Counted from the first letter of the stretch, positions 51,706 to 61,509 are shown. The stretch is 64,000 nucleotides of DNA from JACQAP01 sp035275265 (GCA_035275265.1 DATENC010000011.1:372001-436000); one strand, 5' to 3'. The notes: generated by a model from the letters alone, not told the origin. Program-made: numbers and translations.

Positions 51706-54700
51706 ATGCTTCTGCCTCCGCCGACCCTGACCCCGGGGTCGCGTGCCACCTTTCCTCCGCTGCACGGATCCGCAGACGCATTGGCGCTCGCAGAACTGGC
51801 ACGCCGCGCACGTCCGCTCGCAATTATTGCCGAGACCGCCCAGGATGCGGAGCGGCTTCGCGAAGAGATCACCTTTTTCGACCCGGCATTGCGCGTATTC
51901 CTGCTGCCGGATTGGGAAACGCTGCCCTACGATAGCTTCTCGCCGCACCAGGACCTGATTTCCGAGCGCCTGGCCACGCTCTACCAGATAACCCACGATG
52001 CCTTCGACGTCGCGGTGGTACCGGTTACCACCGCGCTCTACCGCCTCCCGCCTGCGTCCTATCTCGCGGGCTATACGTTTTTCCTCAAGCAGGGCGAAAA
52101 ACTCGATGCGAACTCGCTGCGCAAGCAATTGACGCTGGCCGGTTACTCGCACGTCACCCAGGTGGTCTCGCCCGGGGAGTTCAGCTTCCGCGGCGGCGTT
52201 ATCGACTTGTTTCCGATGGGAAGTGCGCTGCCTTATCGCATCGACCTGTTCGATGACGAAGTCGAAAGCATCCGTTCCTTCGACGTAGATACCCAGCGCA
52301 GCATCTACAAGGTCAACGAAGTAAGGCTGTTGCCGGCACGCGAGTTCCCCACCGACGACAACGCTCGCACCACTTTTCGTCAGCGCTTCCGGGAGAAGTT
52401 CGAGGGCGATCCTTCCAAGAGCCGCCTTTACAAGGATATTAGCCAGGGATTCACTCCCGCCGGAATCGAGTACTACCTGCCTCTCTTCTTCGAATCCAGC
52501 GCGACGCTCGCCGACTACCTTCCCGCTGGAACGTTGGTGTGCCTGCATCAGAACGTGGCCATGGCGATAAGCCAGTTCTGGCAGGATACCCATTCGCGTT
52601 ACAACCTCCTGCGCGGAGATCCTGATCGCCCCTTGCTGCCGCCGGCTGAGTTGTTTGTGCGCGAGGACGAGTTTTTCGGCAGCCTCAGGCCGTTCGCGCG
52701 CATCGAAAACGCTCCCGCCGCGAGCATCAAGGGCGCCGGGACTCCAATCCCTACGCAGTCGCTGCCGCCGGTGGGGGTCGATCGTCGCGCCGAGAATCCG
52801 CTCGCCGCGCTGTCCGCGTTTCAGAACGCCTATGACGGCCGCGTCCTGTTGATCGCGGAAAGCATGGGACGGCGGGAGACGCTGCTTGGACTGCTGAACG
52901 AATATCACGTGCGGCCGAAAGTCTGCGACGGCTGGAAATCCTTCAAGGATGCGCCGGAGCATTTTATGTTGACCGTAGGTCCTTTACACGCCGGCTTCGT
53001 CCATGCCGGTGATGCCGTCGCGGTGATCACCGAGAACGAACTCTATCCGTCACAGGCCCGCACGCGCATTTCGCGGGAACGCCGCATCGCCACCGAGGGC
53101 ATGTTGCGCGATCTGGCGGAAGTCAAGGTTGGCGATCCCGTGGTGCATGCTCAACACGGCATCGGCCGCTATCTCGGCCTCGCCAACATGGACCTGGGAG
53201 ACGGCGAGACCGAGTTCCTTACGCTCGAATACGACGGCGGCGACAAGCTCTACGTGCCAGTGGCGCAGCTTGCCGTGATCGGCCGGTACAGCGGCGCGGC
53301 GCCAGAAGCAGCGCCGCTGCACAAATTGGGAAGCGGCCAGTGGGAAAAGGCGCGGCGGCGTGCGGCGGCACAAGTGCGCGATACCGCGGCAGAATTGCTG
53401 GACCTCTATGCCCAGCGCGCCGCGCGCGAGGGCTACGCCTTCAAGCTCAGGTCCCATGACTACGAGGCGTTCCGGGCAGGCTTTCCGTTCGAGGAAACAC
53501 CCGACCAGGCAGCGGCCATCCAGGCCGTGATCGGCGATATGGAGGCCGGCAAGCCGATGGATCGTCTGGTGTGCGGCGATGTAGGTTTCGGCAAAACCGA
53601 GGTAGCGCTGCGGGCCGCATTCGTCGCCGTTTTGGACGGCAAGCAGGTTGCGGTTCTGGTGCCCACCACTCTGCTTGCCGAACAGCACTTCCAGACGTTC
53701 TCCGACCGCTTTGCCGATTGGCCGGTGAAGATAGCCGAGTTGTCGCGCTTCCGTTCGGCAAAGGAAACCAGCGCCGCACTCGAAGGCTTGGCGCAGGGCC
53801 GCGTCGACATCGCCATCGGCACTCACAAACTTCTCTCCCGCGGCGTGAATTTCAAGAACCTCGGCCTCGTAGTCATCGACGAAGAGCACCGCTTTGGCGT
53901 GCGACAGAAGGAGAAACTGAAGGCGTTGCGTGCCCAGGTGGACGTGTTGACGCTTACGGCGACGCCGATTCCGCGTACCCTGGCAATGGCGCTCGAAGGG
54001 CTGCGCGATTTCTCAGTCATCGCCACGGCCCCACAACGGCGCCTGGCTATCAAGACGTTCGTATCACCTCTGAGCGAGGGCCTGATCCGCGAAGCCGTGC
54101 TGCGCGAACTGAAGCGCGGCGGGCAAGTTTACTTCCTGCACAACGAGATCGAGACCATCGGCAACATGGAGGCACGGCTGGAGAGGCTGCTGCCGGAAGC
54201 GCGCATACGCACTGCCCACGGCCAAATGCATGAACGCGAACTGGAACTGGTGATGCGCGATTTCTACCAGGTCCGCTTCAACCTGCTGTTGTGCACGACC
54301 ATTATCGAGACCGGCATCGACGTGCCGACCGCCAATACGATTATTATCAATCGTGCCGACAAGTTCGGCCTTGCGCAGTTGCACCAGTTACGCGGCCGCG
54401 TGGGTCGCTCGCACCACCAGGCTTACGCCTATCTGCTGACGCCGGATGAAGATGCAATCGGCAGCCAGGCGAGAAAACGACTTGAGGCGATCCAGATGAT
54501 GGAGGAACTGGGTTCGGGCTTTTATCTCGCCATGCACGACCTGGAAATCCGGGGCGCTGGCGAAGTGCTGGGTGAATCGCAGAGCGGTGAAATGCAGGAA
54601 GTGGGTTTCGCGCTCTACGCCGAGATGCTCAACGCGGCTGTCAAGTCGCTGAGGGCCGGCAAGGAGCCGGAGCTCGCCGGTGGCTTGAACCTCGGCACCG

Positions 54701-55122
54701 AGATCAATTTGCACGCCCCGGCCCTGTTACCGCAAGACTACTGTGCCGACATTCACGAGCGCCTGGTGTTGTACAAGAGGCTCGCCAACTGCGATACCCC
54801 GGAAGAACTGGAGGCAATGCACGAGGAACTGGTGGACCGCTTCGGCCTGCTGCCCGATCCCGCCAAAGTCCTGCTGGAGACTCACCAGCTGCGCATTGCC
54901 GCCAAGCCGCTTGGCATCTCACGTATCGACGCGGGCCCGGAGAGCGTTCTGCTGCAGTTCATTCCCAATCCCCCGCTTGACCCGGCCAAGATCATTCGAC
55001 TGGTACAAAGTCGCAAGAACTTCAAGTTGAGCGGACAGGATCGGCTTCGGGTGGAAGCCGCAATGCCGGACGTTGCTACCCGCGTCACGCAGGCGCGCGC
55101 TGTGCTGAAAGAGCTGGGCTGA
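51706..55122 (+). CDS. mfd: Transcription-repair coupling factor
   Basis: 1138 residues, full length. Mfd removes stalled RNA polymerase and recruits UvrA. N-terminal UvrB-like module (FLLPDWETLPYDSFSPHQD, GEFSFRGGVIDLFP). RNA polymerase-interaction domain (DPVVHAQHGIGRYLGL). Translocase motifs GDVGFGKTEVALRAAF (Walker A), VVIDEEHRFGVRQKEK (DEEH), TATPIPRTLAMALEG and QLRGRVGRS. The C-terminal TRCF domain has DYCADIHERLVLYKR. AGG lies 8 nt before the ATG. Confidence 0.96.
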   Translation: MLLPPPTLTPGSRATFPPLHGSADALALAELARRARPLAIIAETAQDAERLREEITFFDPALRVFLLPDWETLPYDSFSPHQDLISERLATLYQITHDAFDVAVVPVTTALYRLPPASYLAGYTFFLKQGEKLDANSLRKQLTLAGYSHVTQVVSPGEFSFRGGVIDLFPMGSALPYRIDLFDDEVESIRSFDVDTQRSIYKVNEVRLLPAREFPTDDNARTTFRQRFREKFEGDPSKSRLYKDISQGFTPAGIEYYLPLFFESSATLADYLPAGTLVCLHQNVAMAISQFWQDTHSRYNLLRGDPDRPLLPPAELFVREDEFFGSLRPFARIENAPAASIKGAGTPIPTQSLPPVGVDRRAENPLAALSAFQNAYDGRVLLIAESMGRRETLLGLLNEYHVRPKVCDGWKSFKDAPEHFMLTVGPLHAGFVHAGDAVAVITENELYPSQARTRISRERRIATEGMLRDLAEVKVGDPVVHAQHGIGRYLGLANMDLGDGETEFLTLEYDGGDKLYVPVAQLAVIGRYSGAAPEAAPLHKLGSGQWEKARRRAAAQVRDTAAELLDLYAQRAAREGYAFKLRSHDYEAFRAGFPFEETPDQAAAIQAVIGDMEAGKPMDRLVCGDVGFGKTEVALRAAFVAVLDGKQVAVLVPTTLLAEQHFQTFSDRFADWPVKIAELSRFRSAKETSAALEGLAQGRVDIAIGTHKLLSRGVNFKNLGLVVIDEEHRFGVRQKEKLKALRAQVDVLTLTATPIPRTLAMALEGLRDFSVIATAPQRRLAIKTFVSPLSEGLIREAVLRELKRGGQVYFLHNEIETIGNMEARLERLLPEARIRTAHGQMHERELELVMRDFYQVRFNLLLCTTIIETGIDVPTANTIIINRADKFGLAQLHQLRGRVGRSHHQAYAYLLTPDEDAIGSQARKRLEAIQMMEELGSGFYLAMHDLEIRGAGEVLGESQSGEMQEVGFALYAEMLNAAVKSLRAGKEPELAGGLNLGTEINLHAPALLPQDYCADIHERLVLYKRLANCDTPEELEAMHEELVDRFGLLPDPAKVLLETHQLRIAAKPLGISRIDAGPESVLLQFIPNPPLDPAKIIRLVQSRKNFKLSGQDRLRVEAAMPDVATRVTQARAVLKELG

Positions 55123-55155
55123 CTCCCGGGTTGACCGCAACCGCGGCAACACTTC

Positions 55156-55479
55156 TCAGTCCCAGCGATTGTCGCGCACGTAGATTTTTCCACTTTCGAC
55201 CTTCACCGGAAACGTGGCAGTAGGTTCGTACGCCGGCGGCGAGAGTGCCTCGCCGGTCCTGACGCAGAAGCGTGCGCCGTGTCGCGGGCAGACAATTTCG
55301 TCGCCCTCGATCGGGTTGCCGCTGGTGAGCACCGTACCGTCGTGGGTGCATACGTCTTCGATCGCGTAGAACTCGCCGTTGACATTGAACACCGCCGCCA
55401 GCGTGCCATCGAGATCGACAGTTTCGTAGTGGCCGGGCTTGATGCTGGCCGCTTCGGCAACAAGGACCCAGTCAGACAT
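55156..55479 (-). CDS. Rieske-type ferredoxin
   Basis: 107 residues. 2Fe-2S Rieske ligands are in VCTHDG and CPRHGARF (Cys-x-His ... Cys-x2-His). It is of the small soluble type that feeds electrons to ring-hydroxylating dioxygenases, close to NirD/carbazole ferredoxin. No oxygenase subunit is in the window, so the partner is unknown. No ribosome site is obvious. Divergent from the VOC gene across 225 bp that show no gene. Confidence 0.9.
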   Translation of the reverse strand: MSDWVLVAEAASIKPGHYETVDLDGTLAAVFNVNGEFYAIEDVCTHDGTVLTSGNPIEGDEIVCPRHGARFCVRTGEALSPPAYEPTATFPVKVESGKIYVRDNRWD

Positions 55480-55704
55480 TCAGAGAAAGTTGATAGTGGT
55501 TGGTGGCTGGTTGTGAAGCATCGACAGATTACTCGGTAAGCACTAACCGGGCTACACGCGCATTCCGCTCATCATTCGTTCGGAACCCCTGAGCATTGAT
55601 TGTCTCGAGCATCAGCGTCCTTGACTTGCCGCGAATGAAAAATCTTGTGAAACTTCACAACTGGACACTAACCGTTCGATACTGGTGGCAGACTGGGAGT
55701 TTCT

Positions 55705-56088
55705 ATGGCCATTGACGGAATGAATCACTTCACGGTGCTCACCGACAACATCGATGCCACCCGCAACTTCTACGTCGGCATTCTCGGGTTGAAGGAGGGT
55801 TATCGGCCACCGCTGGGATTTCCTGGAACTTGGCTGTATTCCGGTAGCCAGCCGGTACTGCACGTCATCGCCGGTAGGCCGCTGCCGGCCAATCCCGCCG
55901 GTGTACTCGACCACATGGCATTCTCGGCCTCGAATCTCCCCGACGTCGCAGCAAAGTTGAAGACCAGCGGCATCAGCTACGAGCTCAGGAAACAGCCGGA
56001 CTCCGGTGTCTGGCAGTTGTTTTGCTTCGACCCTTGCGGCGCAAGAGTCGAACTGGACTTCGCACCAGGTGAGAATGCACCGGCCTGA
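55705..56088 (+). CDS. VOC (glyoxalase/dioxygenase superfamily) protein
   Basis: 127 residues, two beta-alpha-beta modules. GMNHFTVLTDNIDATRNFYVGILGL supplies the first metal His; LDHMAFSA and VELDFA supply others. It could be a lyase, isomerase or resistance protein; fold is clear, function is not. GGGAG lies 6 nt before the ATG. Confidence 0.85.
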   Translation: MAIDGMNHFTVLTDNIDATRNFYVGILGLKEGYRPPLGFPGTWLYSGSQPVLHVIAGRPLPANPAGVLDHMAFSASNLPDVAAKLKTSGISYELRKQPDSGVWQLFCFDPCGARVELDFAPGENAPA

Positions 56089-56124
56089 CGCCGTTCGGTC
56101 GGCGTCGCCGCGGTTGCTCTAGAT

Positions 56125-56150
56125 TTGGGGTACCCGGCCGGGCACCCCAA
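56125..56150. terminator. Bidirectional terminator hairpin
   Basis: An almost perfect 13-bp inverted repeat (TTGGGGTACCCGG / CCGGGCACCCCAA, one mismatch) lies between the convergent VOC and cytochrome c genes, with AGATT and GGTTTAG flanks. Confidence 0.65.
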
Positions 56151-56153
56151 GGT

Positions 56154-56576
56154 TTAGTTGTGTACGCCTTCCTTCCAATTGGCGCCGTCGATCGCCAGCG
56201 TTTCCAGGTAAGCGCCGATCTGATAGATCTGCTCTTCTTTCAAGACCGCACCCCAGGCCGGCATGTTCTGGATCCGCCCGGGCACTTCGCGTCCTTTTTT
56301 CACGACTTCGACATAAGCCTTGAAGCCCTTGTTGAATTTGCGCAGGTCTGCACCGGTGCCACGCTCCCCCTGCCCATCTGCCCGGCCGCCATGACACAGC
56401 GCGCACACCCCACGAAACCAGGATTTTCCTTCTCGAAGCGCCTTTTGATCGCCTGACAGGGGATTGGTCAACGGAATCTCATCATCGGCACTGACCAGTC
56501 CTGGTTCCCCTCCCGCAATTACGGACACGCCGGCGAATAAGACCGCCGCAATTGTGTTCCTTGAAAAGCTCCGCAT
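56154..56576 (-). CDS. Periplasmic class I cytochrome c
   Basis: About 140 residues with a signal peptide (NTIAAVLFAGVSVIAGG). One heme: GVCALCHGG with axial His, and Met in NMPAWGAVLKEEQ. The start at 56576 is preferred over 56624 since AAGGACAGG precedes it. It lies 122 bp after the PQQ dehydrogenase gene on the same strand and is probably its electron acceptor. Confidence 0.9.
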   Translation of the reverse strand: MRSFSRNTIAAVLFAGVSVIAGGEPGLVSADDEIPLTNPLSGDQKALREGKSWFRGVCALCHGGRADGQGERGTGADLRKFNKGFKAYVEVVKKGREVPGRIQNMPAWGAVLKEEQIYQIGAYLETLAIDGANWKEGVHN

Positions 56577-56698
56577 CTTCCTGTCCTTCTGTTCTTTGTT
56601 GTCTGCTCTGCTCCGCCATGACAAAAGACGGCGCGCACCGTAAACGGTGCGCGCCGATTCCTTACGTCACGAGAGCGCTTAGTTAACTCTTGTTGCAA

Positions 56699-58396
56699 TT
56701 ACCGCGTGAATGCGACTACCGCCCCGCCAAACTCCAGACCGAGCGCCTCGTCACGTCCGAATCCCGCCAATCCGCCCACCGGCTGCACGATCATCTGCTT
56801 GCCTTTGTGCATGAACGTGATCGGACCGGACTTGGCCGTGGAACCCATGTCGAAGTGATAGAGGAGTTTCCCGGTTGTCGCGTTGACCACCTGGAAGTCG
56901 CCCCCCTGGGTCGTATAGATCGTCAAGTTGCCAGCGGTCGTCGCCATGCCGCCCGCATATCCGGGCTTGCCCTTGCGGGTGTCGCGCCAGACTTCCTTGC
57001 CGGTTTTAACATTGACCGCCTTGTCGGTTTCGTCGCCGAAAATGAACTCTTGATAGGCGCCGAAGTGCCGGACATTGCTAAGCACCTTGATTTCCTCAAA
57101 GCCGTACTTCATCCCCGACTCGGAAGCAGCCAAATAGAGGTTACCGGTCTTCGGGTTGTAGGCGTTCGGGTACATATTCACCCCGCCCAGCAAGCTCGGA
57201 TAGATCTCGACCGGGTCGCCGCCTTCTTTCGGCAGTGCCACCTGGGCAATCGGCCGGCCGTTGGCGTCGTAACCTTTAATCCAGTTGATCTTGTCGATGA
57301 ACTTGTCGGCCTTGAGGTACTTGCCGGTCTTTGCATCCAGATGATGGATGTAACCGGTCTTGTTCGGCTGGACGATGGTCTTCTTGCCGTCGATGGTAAT
57401 CACCATCGGAGTCTGCGGAATATCGTAGTCCCAGGGATCGCCAGGAACACCGACATAGCGCCACGCGACCTTTCCGTCACCTGTATTCACGGCCACGATG
57501 CTCGCCGCGCCGACGTTGTCCATCTCTCCGCCGCCCCGATTCTTCGGGTTCCACTCGTAGGCGTTGGCCGTACCGGTGTAATACATTTTCAGGTCGGGAT
57601 CCCATGAGCCAGTGATCCATGGACCCGCCCCGCCGTACTCCGTGCTTCCCGGCGGCCAGGTATCGGCCCCGGGTTCTCCGGGTCCGGGAATCATTGCTGC
57701 CTTCCACATCATTTCGCCGCTATCCGGGTTGACGCCCAGAACATAGCCGGGACGCCCGCCGAAGTCCGTGCCGTTCATCGGTACGATGATCGCGCCGGGG
57801 ATGGCAAGCGGGCCGACGGTGGTCGCGTAGCCATTGGCGTCCTGAGCCTTGGCGAAGTCCTTCGGATACTCGAATCCCGGGAAGTCCTTCGAGTACTTCA
57901 CTTTCCCGGTCGTATAGTTCAGTGCGTGCAGCTTGGAATCATTGGACAGGAAATAGATATTTTCCCCCTGGATTGCCAACCCGCGGTGCTTGCCGGTGAT
58001 GAACCCGACGTTGTACCCACCCCAGTCGTCCGGCAGTTTGTGCTCGAACTTCCACACTACCCGGCCGTTGTCGGCGTTCAACGCGAAGACCTTGTTGTCC
58101 TGTGCGAAAAACACCATTCCGTCGTGATACAGCGGCGTATTCTGCGCGTCGGTCTTGCCACCCGTCTGGAATATCCAGGCGACTTTCAGATCCTTCGCGT
58201 TGCTATCGTTTATCTGGTTCAGTGTGCTGTACCGGTGTCCCTGCCAATTACCATTGGCATGCAGCCAGGAATCGCCAGCGTCCTTCGCCAGCATGGCGTC
58301 GGTCACCGGGGCGGCCTGTACCCATCCGGCCAGGCCGGCCAGCGACATGGCCAGAACGATCCCTGTTAGTGCCCCTTTGCTCTTGATGCGGTCCAT
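56699..58396 (-). CDS. PQQ-dependent alcohol dehydrogenase, methanol/ethanol family
   Basis: About 565 residues with a signal peptide (GIVLAMSLAGLAGWVQA) and an 8-bladed PQQ propeller (VAWIFQTGGKTDAQNTPL, LHALNYTTGKV, NLYLAASESGM). No heme motif is present, so it needs an external cytochrome. The catalytic site is PGDPWDYDIPQ (Asp323, with Asp325 two residues on). No cysteine exists in the protein, so the vicinal disulfide above PQQ is absent. The metal-site Glu seems replaced by Asp211 (GTDFGG). I chose the second ATG (58396): AGGAG touches the first but lies 6 nt before the second. Substrate unknown. Confidence 0.88.
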   Translation of the reverse strand: MDRIKSKGALTGIVLAMSLAGLAGWVQAAPVTDAMLAKDAGDSWLHANGNWQGHRYSTLNQINDSNAKDLKVAWIFQTGGKTDAQNTPLYHDGMVFFAQDNKVFALNADNGRVVWKFEHKLPDDWGGYNVGFITGKHRGLAIQGENIYFLSNDSKLHALNYTTGKVKYSKDFPGFEYPKDFAKAQDANGYATTVGPLAIPGAIIVPMNGTDFGGRPGYVLGVNPDSGEMMWKAAMIPGPGEPGADTWPPGSTEYGGAGPWITGSWDPDLKMYYTGTANAYEWNPKNRGGGEMDNVGAASIVAVNTGDGKVAWRYVGVPGDPWDYDIPQTPMVITIDGKKTIVQPNKTGYIHHLDAKTGKYLKADKFIDKINWIKGYDANGRPIAQVALPKEGGDPVEIYPSLLGGVNMYPNAYNPKTGNLYLAASESGMKYGFEEIKVLSNVRHFGAYQEFIFGDETDKAVNVKTGKEVWRDTRKGKPGYAGGMATTAGNLTIYTTQGGDFQVVNATTGKLLYHFDMGSTAKSGPITFMHKGKQMIVQPVGGLAGFGRDEALGLEFGGAVVAFTR

Positions 58397-59558
58397 CTGC
58401 ATCTCCTTTATTGATTTAATTTCGAAGGTTGAAACAACTCTCTATTTCCCCAAGTGAAGACTCTCTTCTTCACCCGTTGTGGACGGGCAGACCATTCCTC
58501 TTCTTCTGGACCAAACCACGTACCGAAAACGCGTCCCGCCCGCGGGACGAATCCACAAAACCTGCTGCACGCCGTCACGGCGGATGCCGGGAAATACCCT
58601 GCGGACAATGCACACGCATTGCCGGACAGACGTGGGATAACTTGAAGAAGGAGGAAATTGCAATCACAACCGCACACGTCCCTGAGCGGTTTTCGTCAGG
58701 GTCAAGGTACGGCGCGGAAGATCCAGTGCTCTGCTCCATCGATCTCCCAATCGAACGGAACAACAACCTAAGGGAACTGCGTCAGGCGGGGGACGGCTTG
58801 CGTTTGTCTTGATGCGCCGATCGCGCGACCAAACCCACTATGTCACCGTCTCTGTGACCTGCCAGACACACTTTCATGTATCGATACTCTATTTACAACT
58901 TTATTACGATGTCTACAAGCACTTCCGCTCCAGACCTCGGGGATTGCACAACTGACCGGAAAGTCAGTGCCCAGAGCCTGGTGCACGACGTGGATGTCTT
59001 GAAGCGCGGGAGGGGCGGAAAGGGGAGGACGGTAAGTTGCAGGCGAACCCCCCATGTATGGATCGAAAAGAATAAGCTGCCCGGCGAAACGGTTCGCGAA
59101 CCCGGCCCACTGTTGGGAGTGGTGCGCCGGCGTTCTTCCCGCGCAATGAACCGGATATGGGGGGCATATCCAGCGCGGTAACAAGCACCACTTTCGTGGT
59201 GACCGTTTCGACCTGCCTTGCGTTCCGCCGGGGGGGCGGTTGCCACTTCGATCGTTCAGAGTTGCGTCGGACGGGAGGCGAGCGACGCAACTCTGCCGAC
59301 AGTAATGGCAGGGCCAGACAGATGCGACCGGGACAGCTTATTGCAAGAAAATCTGGCGCCGCTTCAAGGAAAAATGCCCTTGGCGCTCACCCGATCTCAC
59401 GCTATCTAAAGCGAAATAGAAAAGCAAATCTATCAAAGTGTTAGGTTTGAATAATGTGCTTCCCAATCAGGTTCTTGGGAAGAGCGGAAGCGGAAATCCG
59501 GGCAAAAATAAATTTTTGTCTACCGCTGCCGCAGCTGGCCGTTGCTGGCGTCCGGCAG
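58397..59558. other. Gene-poor 1.16-kb stretch upstream of the PQQ dehydrogenase
   Basis: Short open frames exist but none has a recognisable domain or good ribosome site with coding-like composition. It holds two strong inverted repeats: 58532-58549 (CGTCCCGC / GCGGGACG, 2-nt loop) and 59257-59295 (listed separately). It may carry a long 5' leader of the PQQ dehydrogenase, a small RNA or a decayed gene. Confidence 0.5.
59257..59295. repeat. Perfect 13-bp inverted repeat with 13-nt spacer
   Basis: CAGAGTTGCGTCG and CGACGCAACTCTG are exact complements separated by 13 nt. No T-run follows on either strand, so it is not a standard terminator. An operator, RNA hairpin or mobile-element trace is possible. 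Confidence 0.7.
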
Positions 59559-60467
59559 CTATCGGATGCGCAGAATTGGGATTTGCTGTATCTCGCTGCG
59601 CAGGAATTCGGTAAATGCGCGCACCTTTGCCGATACATGCCGTGCGGACGGATAAACCGCGTTGATCTCAGCCGGAGGTGGCGTGTAACCGGTAAGGATT
59701 GCCTTCAACCGTCCGTCTTCCAGCTCCTTAAGAATCAACCAGTCCGGTGAAACGGCGATCCCGAGATCCGCGAACACCCACTGCCGTATGGCCTCGCCGT
59801 TGTTGGATCTGAAGTTGCCGGAGACTTTTACGCGGATCTCACCGTCCGGCCCATGGAATGTCCACTCGTTGCCAGTTGAGAGATAGGCATAAAGCAGGCA
59901 GTTATGCCCTGACGACAGATCCTGCGGCACCTTGGGTTCGCCATATTTCTTCAGATATGCCGGCGTCGCGATTACGCTGCGCGCCGCGCTGCCGATGCGC
60001 CGCGCGGCAAGATTAGAGTCGTTCAGTTTGCCGATTCGGATCGCGACATCGATCCCCTCCTCAACCAGGTCCACGAAGCGGTCCGAGTAGGACAAATCGA
60101 TCGCGAGTCCTGGGTGCAGCGCCTGAAACTTGAGCACGATAGGGCCGACATGAGCCTGCCCGAGACCAATTGAAGTGTTGATTCGCAGCACGCCGGTAAG
60201 CTGCGTCTGCAACTGGCCCAAATTACCATCGGCTTCCCGCACGGCGTCGATGATGCGCTTGCTGCTTTCGTAGTACGCCGAACCTGCTTCAGTGAGCGAA
60301 AGTTGGCGCGTGCTGCGATTGAGTAGCCGGGTCTTGAGTTGTCGTTCCAGCGCGGTGAGTTGTTTGCTCACAGTCGGCTGGGTCATTCCCAGATCGCGCG
60401 CCACGGCGGAGAAGCTGCCGGTTTCGACGATGCGCACGAACACTTCCATCGCGGTCAGACGGTCCAT
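59559..60467 (-). CDS. LysR family transcriptional regulator
   Basis: About 302 residues. N-terminal winged helix: MEVFVRIVETGSFSAVARDL, MTQPTVSKQLTALERQL, RLLNRSTRQLSLTEAG. Effector domain follows (LRINTSIGLGQAHVGP, GIDVAIRIGKLNDSNL). The start at 60467 has AGGGA at 8 nt. It is codirectional with the PQQ dehydrogenase, not divergent, and 1.16 kb upstream, so whether it controls that gene is unclear. Confidence 0.92.
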   Translation of the reverse strand: MDRLTAMEVFVRIVETGSFSAVARDLGMTQPTVSKQLTALERQLKTRLLNRSTRQLSLTEAGSAYYESSKRIIDAVREADGNLGQLQTQLTGVLRINTSIGLGQAHVGPIVLKFQALHPGLAIDLSYSDRFVDLVEEGIDVAIRIGKLNDSNLAARRIGSAARSVIATPAYLKKYGEPKVPQDLSSGHNCLLYAYLSTGNEWTFHGPDGEIRVKVSGNFRSNNGEAIRQWVFADLGIAVSPDWLILKELEDGRLKAILTGYTPPPAEINAVYPSARHVSAKVRAFTEFLRSEIQQIPILRIR

Positions 60468-60795
60468 ACCAGATCCCTGTTCATGCCAGAACGGCATGAA
60501 TGATATGTGGTTGCCTCCCCCTTTGTCTCACCACCCGTGCTTACATTGTTGTCACGCAACAAAAAGGCGAATTAAGGAAGCCTCGCTGCGGGGATACAAG
60601 CACGAAATCGTCTTCGTGGACCGTGCCAGCATCCAGCAGGACGGCCACCTGAAGCAGGCGCGCGTGCTACGCAGTCATAGCAAGGTGCGGGCGGCGGTGG
60701 ACGAAGCGTACCCGCACAAACGGATATCCTGCGCTATCCAGTCCGCTGCGAGCTGGACCGCGTTCGTTGTTCTCGCTCCCCCGCAATGCGCCGTT
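60468..60795. other. Intergenic region, no gene assigned
   Basis: Contains the lysR promoter side and a small repeat TTGTTG-tcacg-CAACAA (60545-60561). From about 60562 to 60790 one plus-strand frame is open and looks somewhat coding (reads HEIVFVDRASIQQDGHLKQA), but it has no start or family match. It may be a remnant. Confidence 0.4.
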
Positions 60796-61047
60796 CTACT
60801 TTTGTCCCTCCGATTTTTCCCTTTCCTCTTTGCGCTTTAATTCTTCCACCTCGGCCGTAACGCCATTTCGCTTTGGCGCCGCCGACACAGGGGCAAGTTC
60901 ACGATCTTTGCGGTAGTACTCGATCCAGTGGTTGATCTCGCCCTCTCGCGCCTTCATTGCGGCGTCCTTTTCCGCCCGGGCAGGCGCTGCCACAAGCACC
61001 ATCAGCGCAATGGCCGCGCCGGTTAAAGCGGTTTGCCATTCATGCAT
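60796..61047 (-). CDS. Small exported protein of unknown function
   Basis: 83 residues: signal peptide (ALTGAAIALMVLVAAPARA), then a highly charged helical tail with EINHWIEYYRKDRE and a Lys/Glu-rich end. No family recognised. Its start overlaps the end of the upstream gene by 25 bp, so the two are probably cotranscribed. Confidence 0.55.
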   Translation of the reverse strand: MHEWQTALTGAAIALMVLVAAPARAEKDAAMKAREGEINHWIEYYRKDRELAPVSAAPKRNGVTAEVEELKRKEEREKSEGQK

Positions 61048-61361
61048 GCTTCGTAGACGAGATCGCCGAATGTTTGCACCGGAAGCAGCTTGGCTCCGTT
61101 TTCTCTCGCGTTGTTGAGCCAGAGGTAAGCGTCGTCGAGCGTCTTGTTCACGAAGTCGATCTCATTCTGTGTTTCGTCGCCGTGCCACATGATCGTCACC
61201 TCCTCGCGCGGCTTGCCCTGCTCGAAATAGTAATAGCCGGCTACTTGCAGCTTCGCAGTGTAGATGCATAGGTCTGACTGGTTCATCTGCGTGATACGGT
61301 CTGCCTGCGCCGTATGCGGGAGCACCAGGAACAGCAGCATTACGAGGACACTCGCTCTCAT
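61023..61361 (-). CDS. Small exported protein of unknown function
   Basis: 112 residues: signal peptide (SVLVMLLFLVLPHTAQA), then a helical domain with LCIYTAKLQVAGYYYFEQGK, VTIMWHGDETQNEIDFVNK and two cysteines that could pair. The start at 61361 follows GAGGT; the much longer open frame to 61844 is antisense to a plus-strand gene and is not used. Not recognised. Divergent from the 61510 gene. Confidence 0.65.
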   Translation of the reverse strand: MRASVLVMLLFLVLPHTAQADRITQMNQSDLCIYTAKLQVAGYYYFEQGKPREEVTIMWHGDETQNEIDFVNKTLDDAYLWLNNARENGAKLLPVQTFGDLVYEACMNGKPL

Positions 61362-61509
61362 CGACACCTCTTGGGAGAGCCTGCAAAGCTGCGGCGCAGC
61401 ACGATGAAGTGTAGCAGAAGGAAAAACGTCGTCTAGAATAACAACGGGCAGACACCGCGCGGACCGGCGGGTCAAGGCCCTCGAATGGCGCGGTGACTGG
61501 AGGTTACGA

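Noticed and set aside
51433..52962. 509-codon minus-strand open frame
   Set aside because: Overlaps mfd and ispD in other frames; no family features.
58429..58812. 127-codon plus-strand open frame upstream of the PQQ dehydrogenase
   Set aside because: No signal, domain or convincing ribosome site; composition does not look like the neighbouring proteins. Treated as non-coding.
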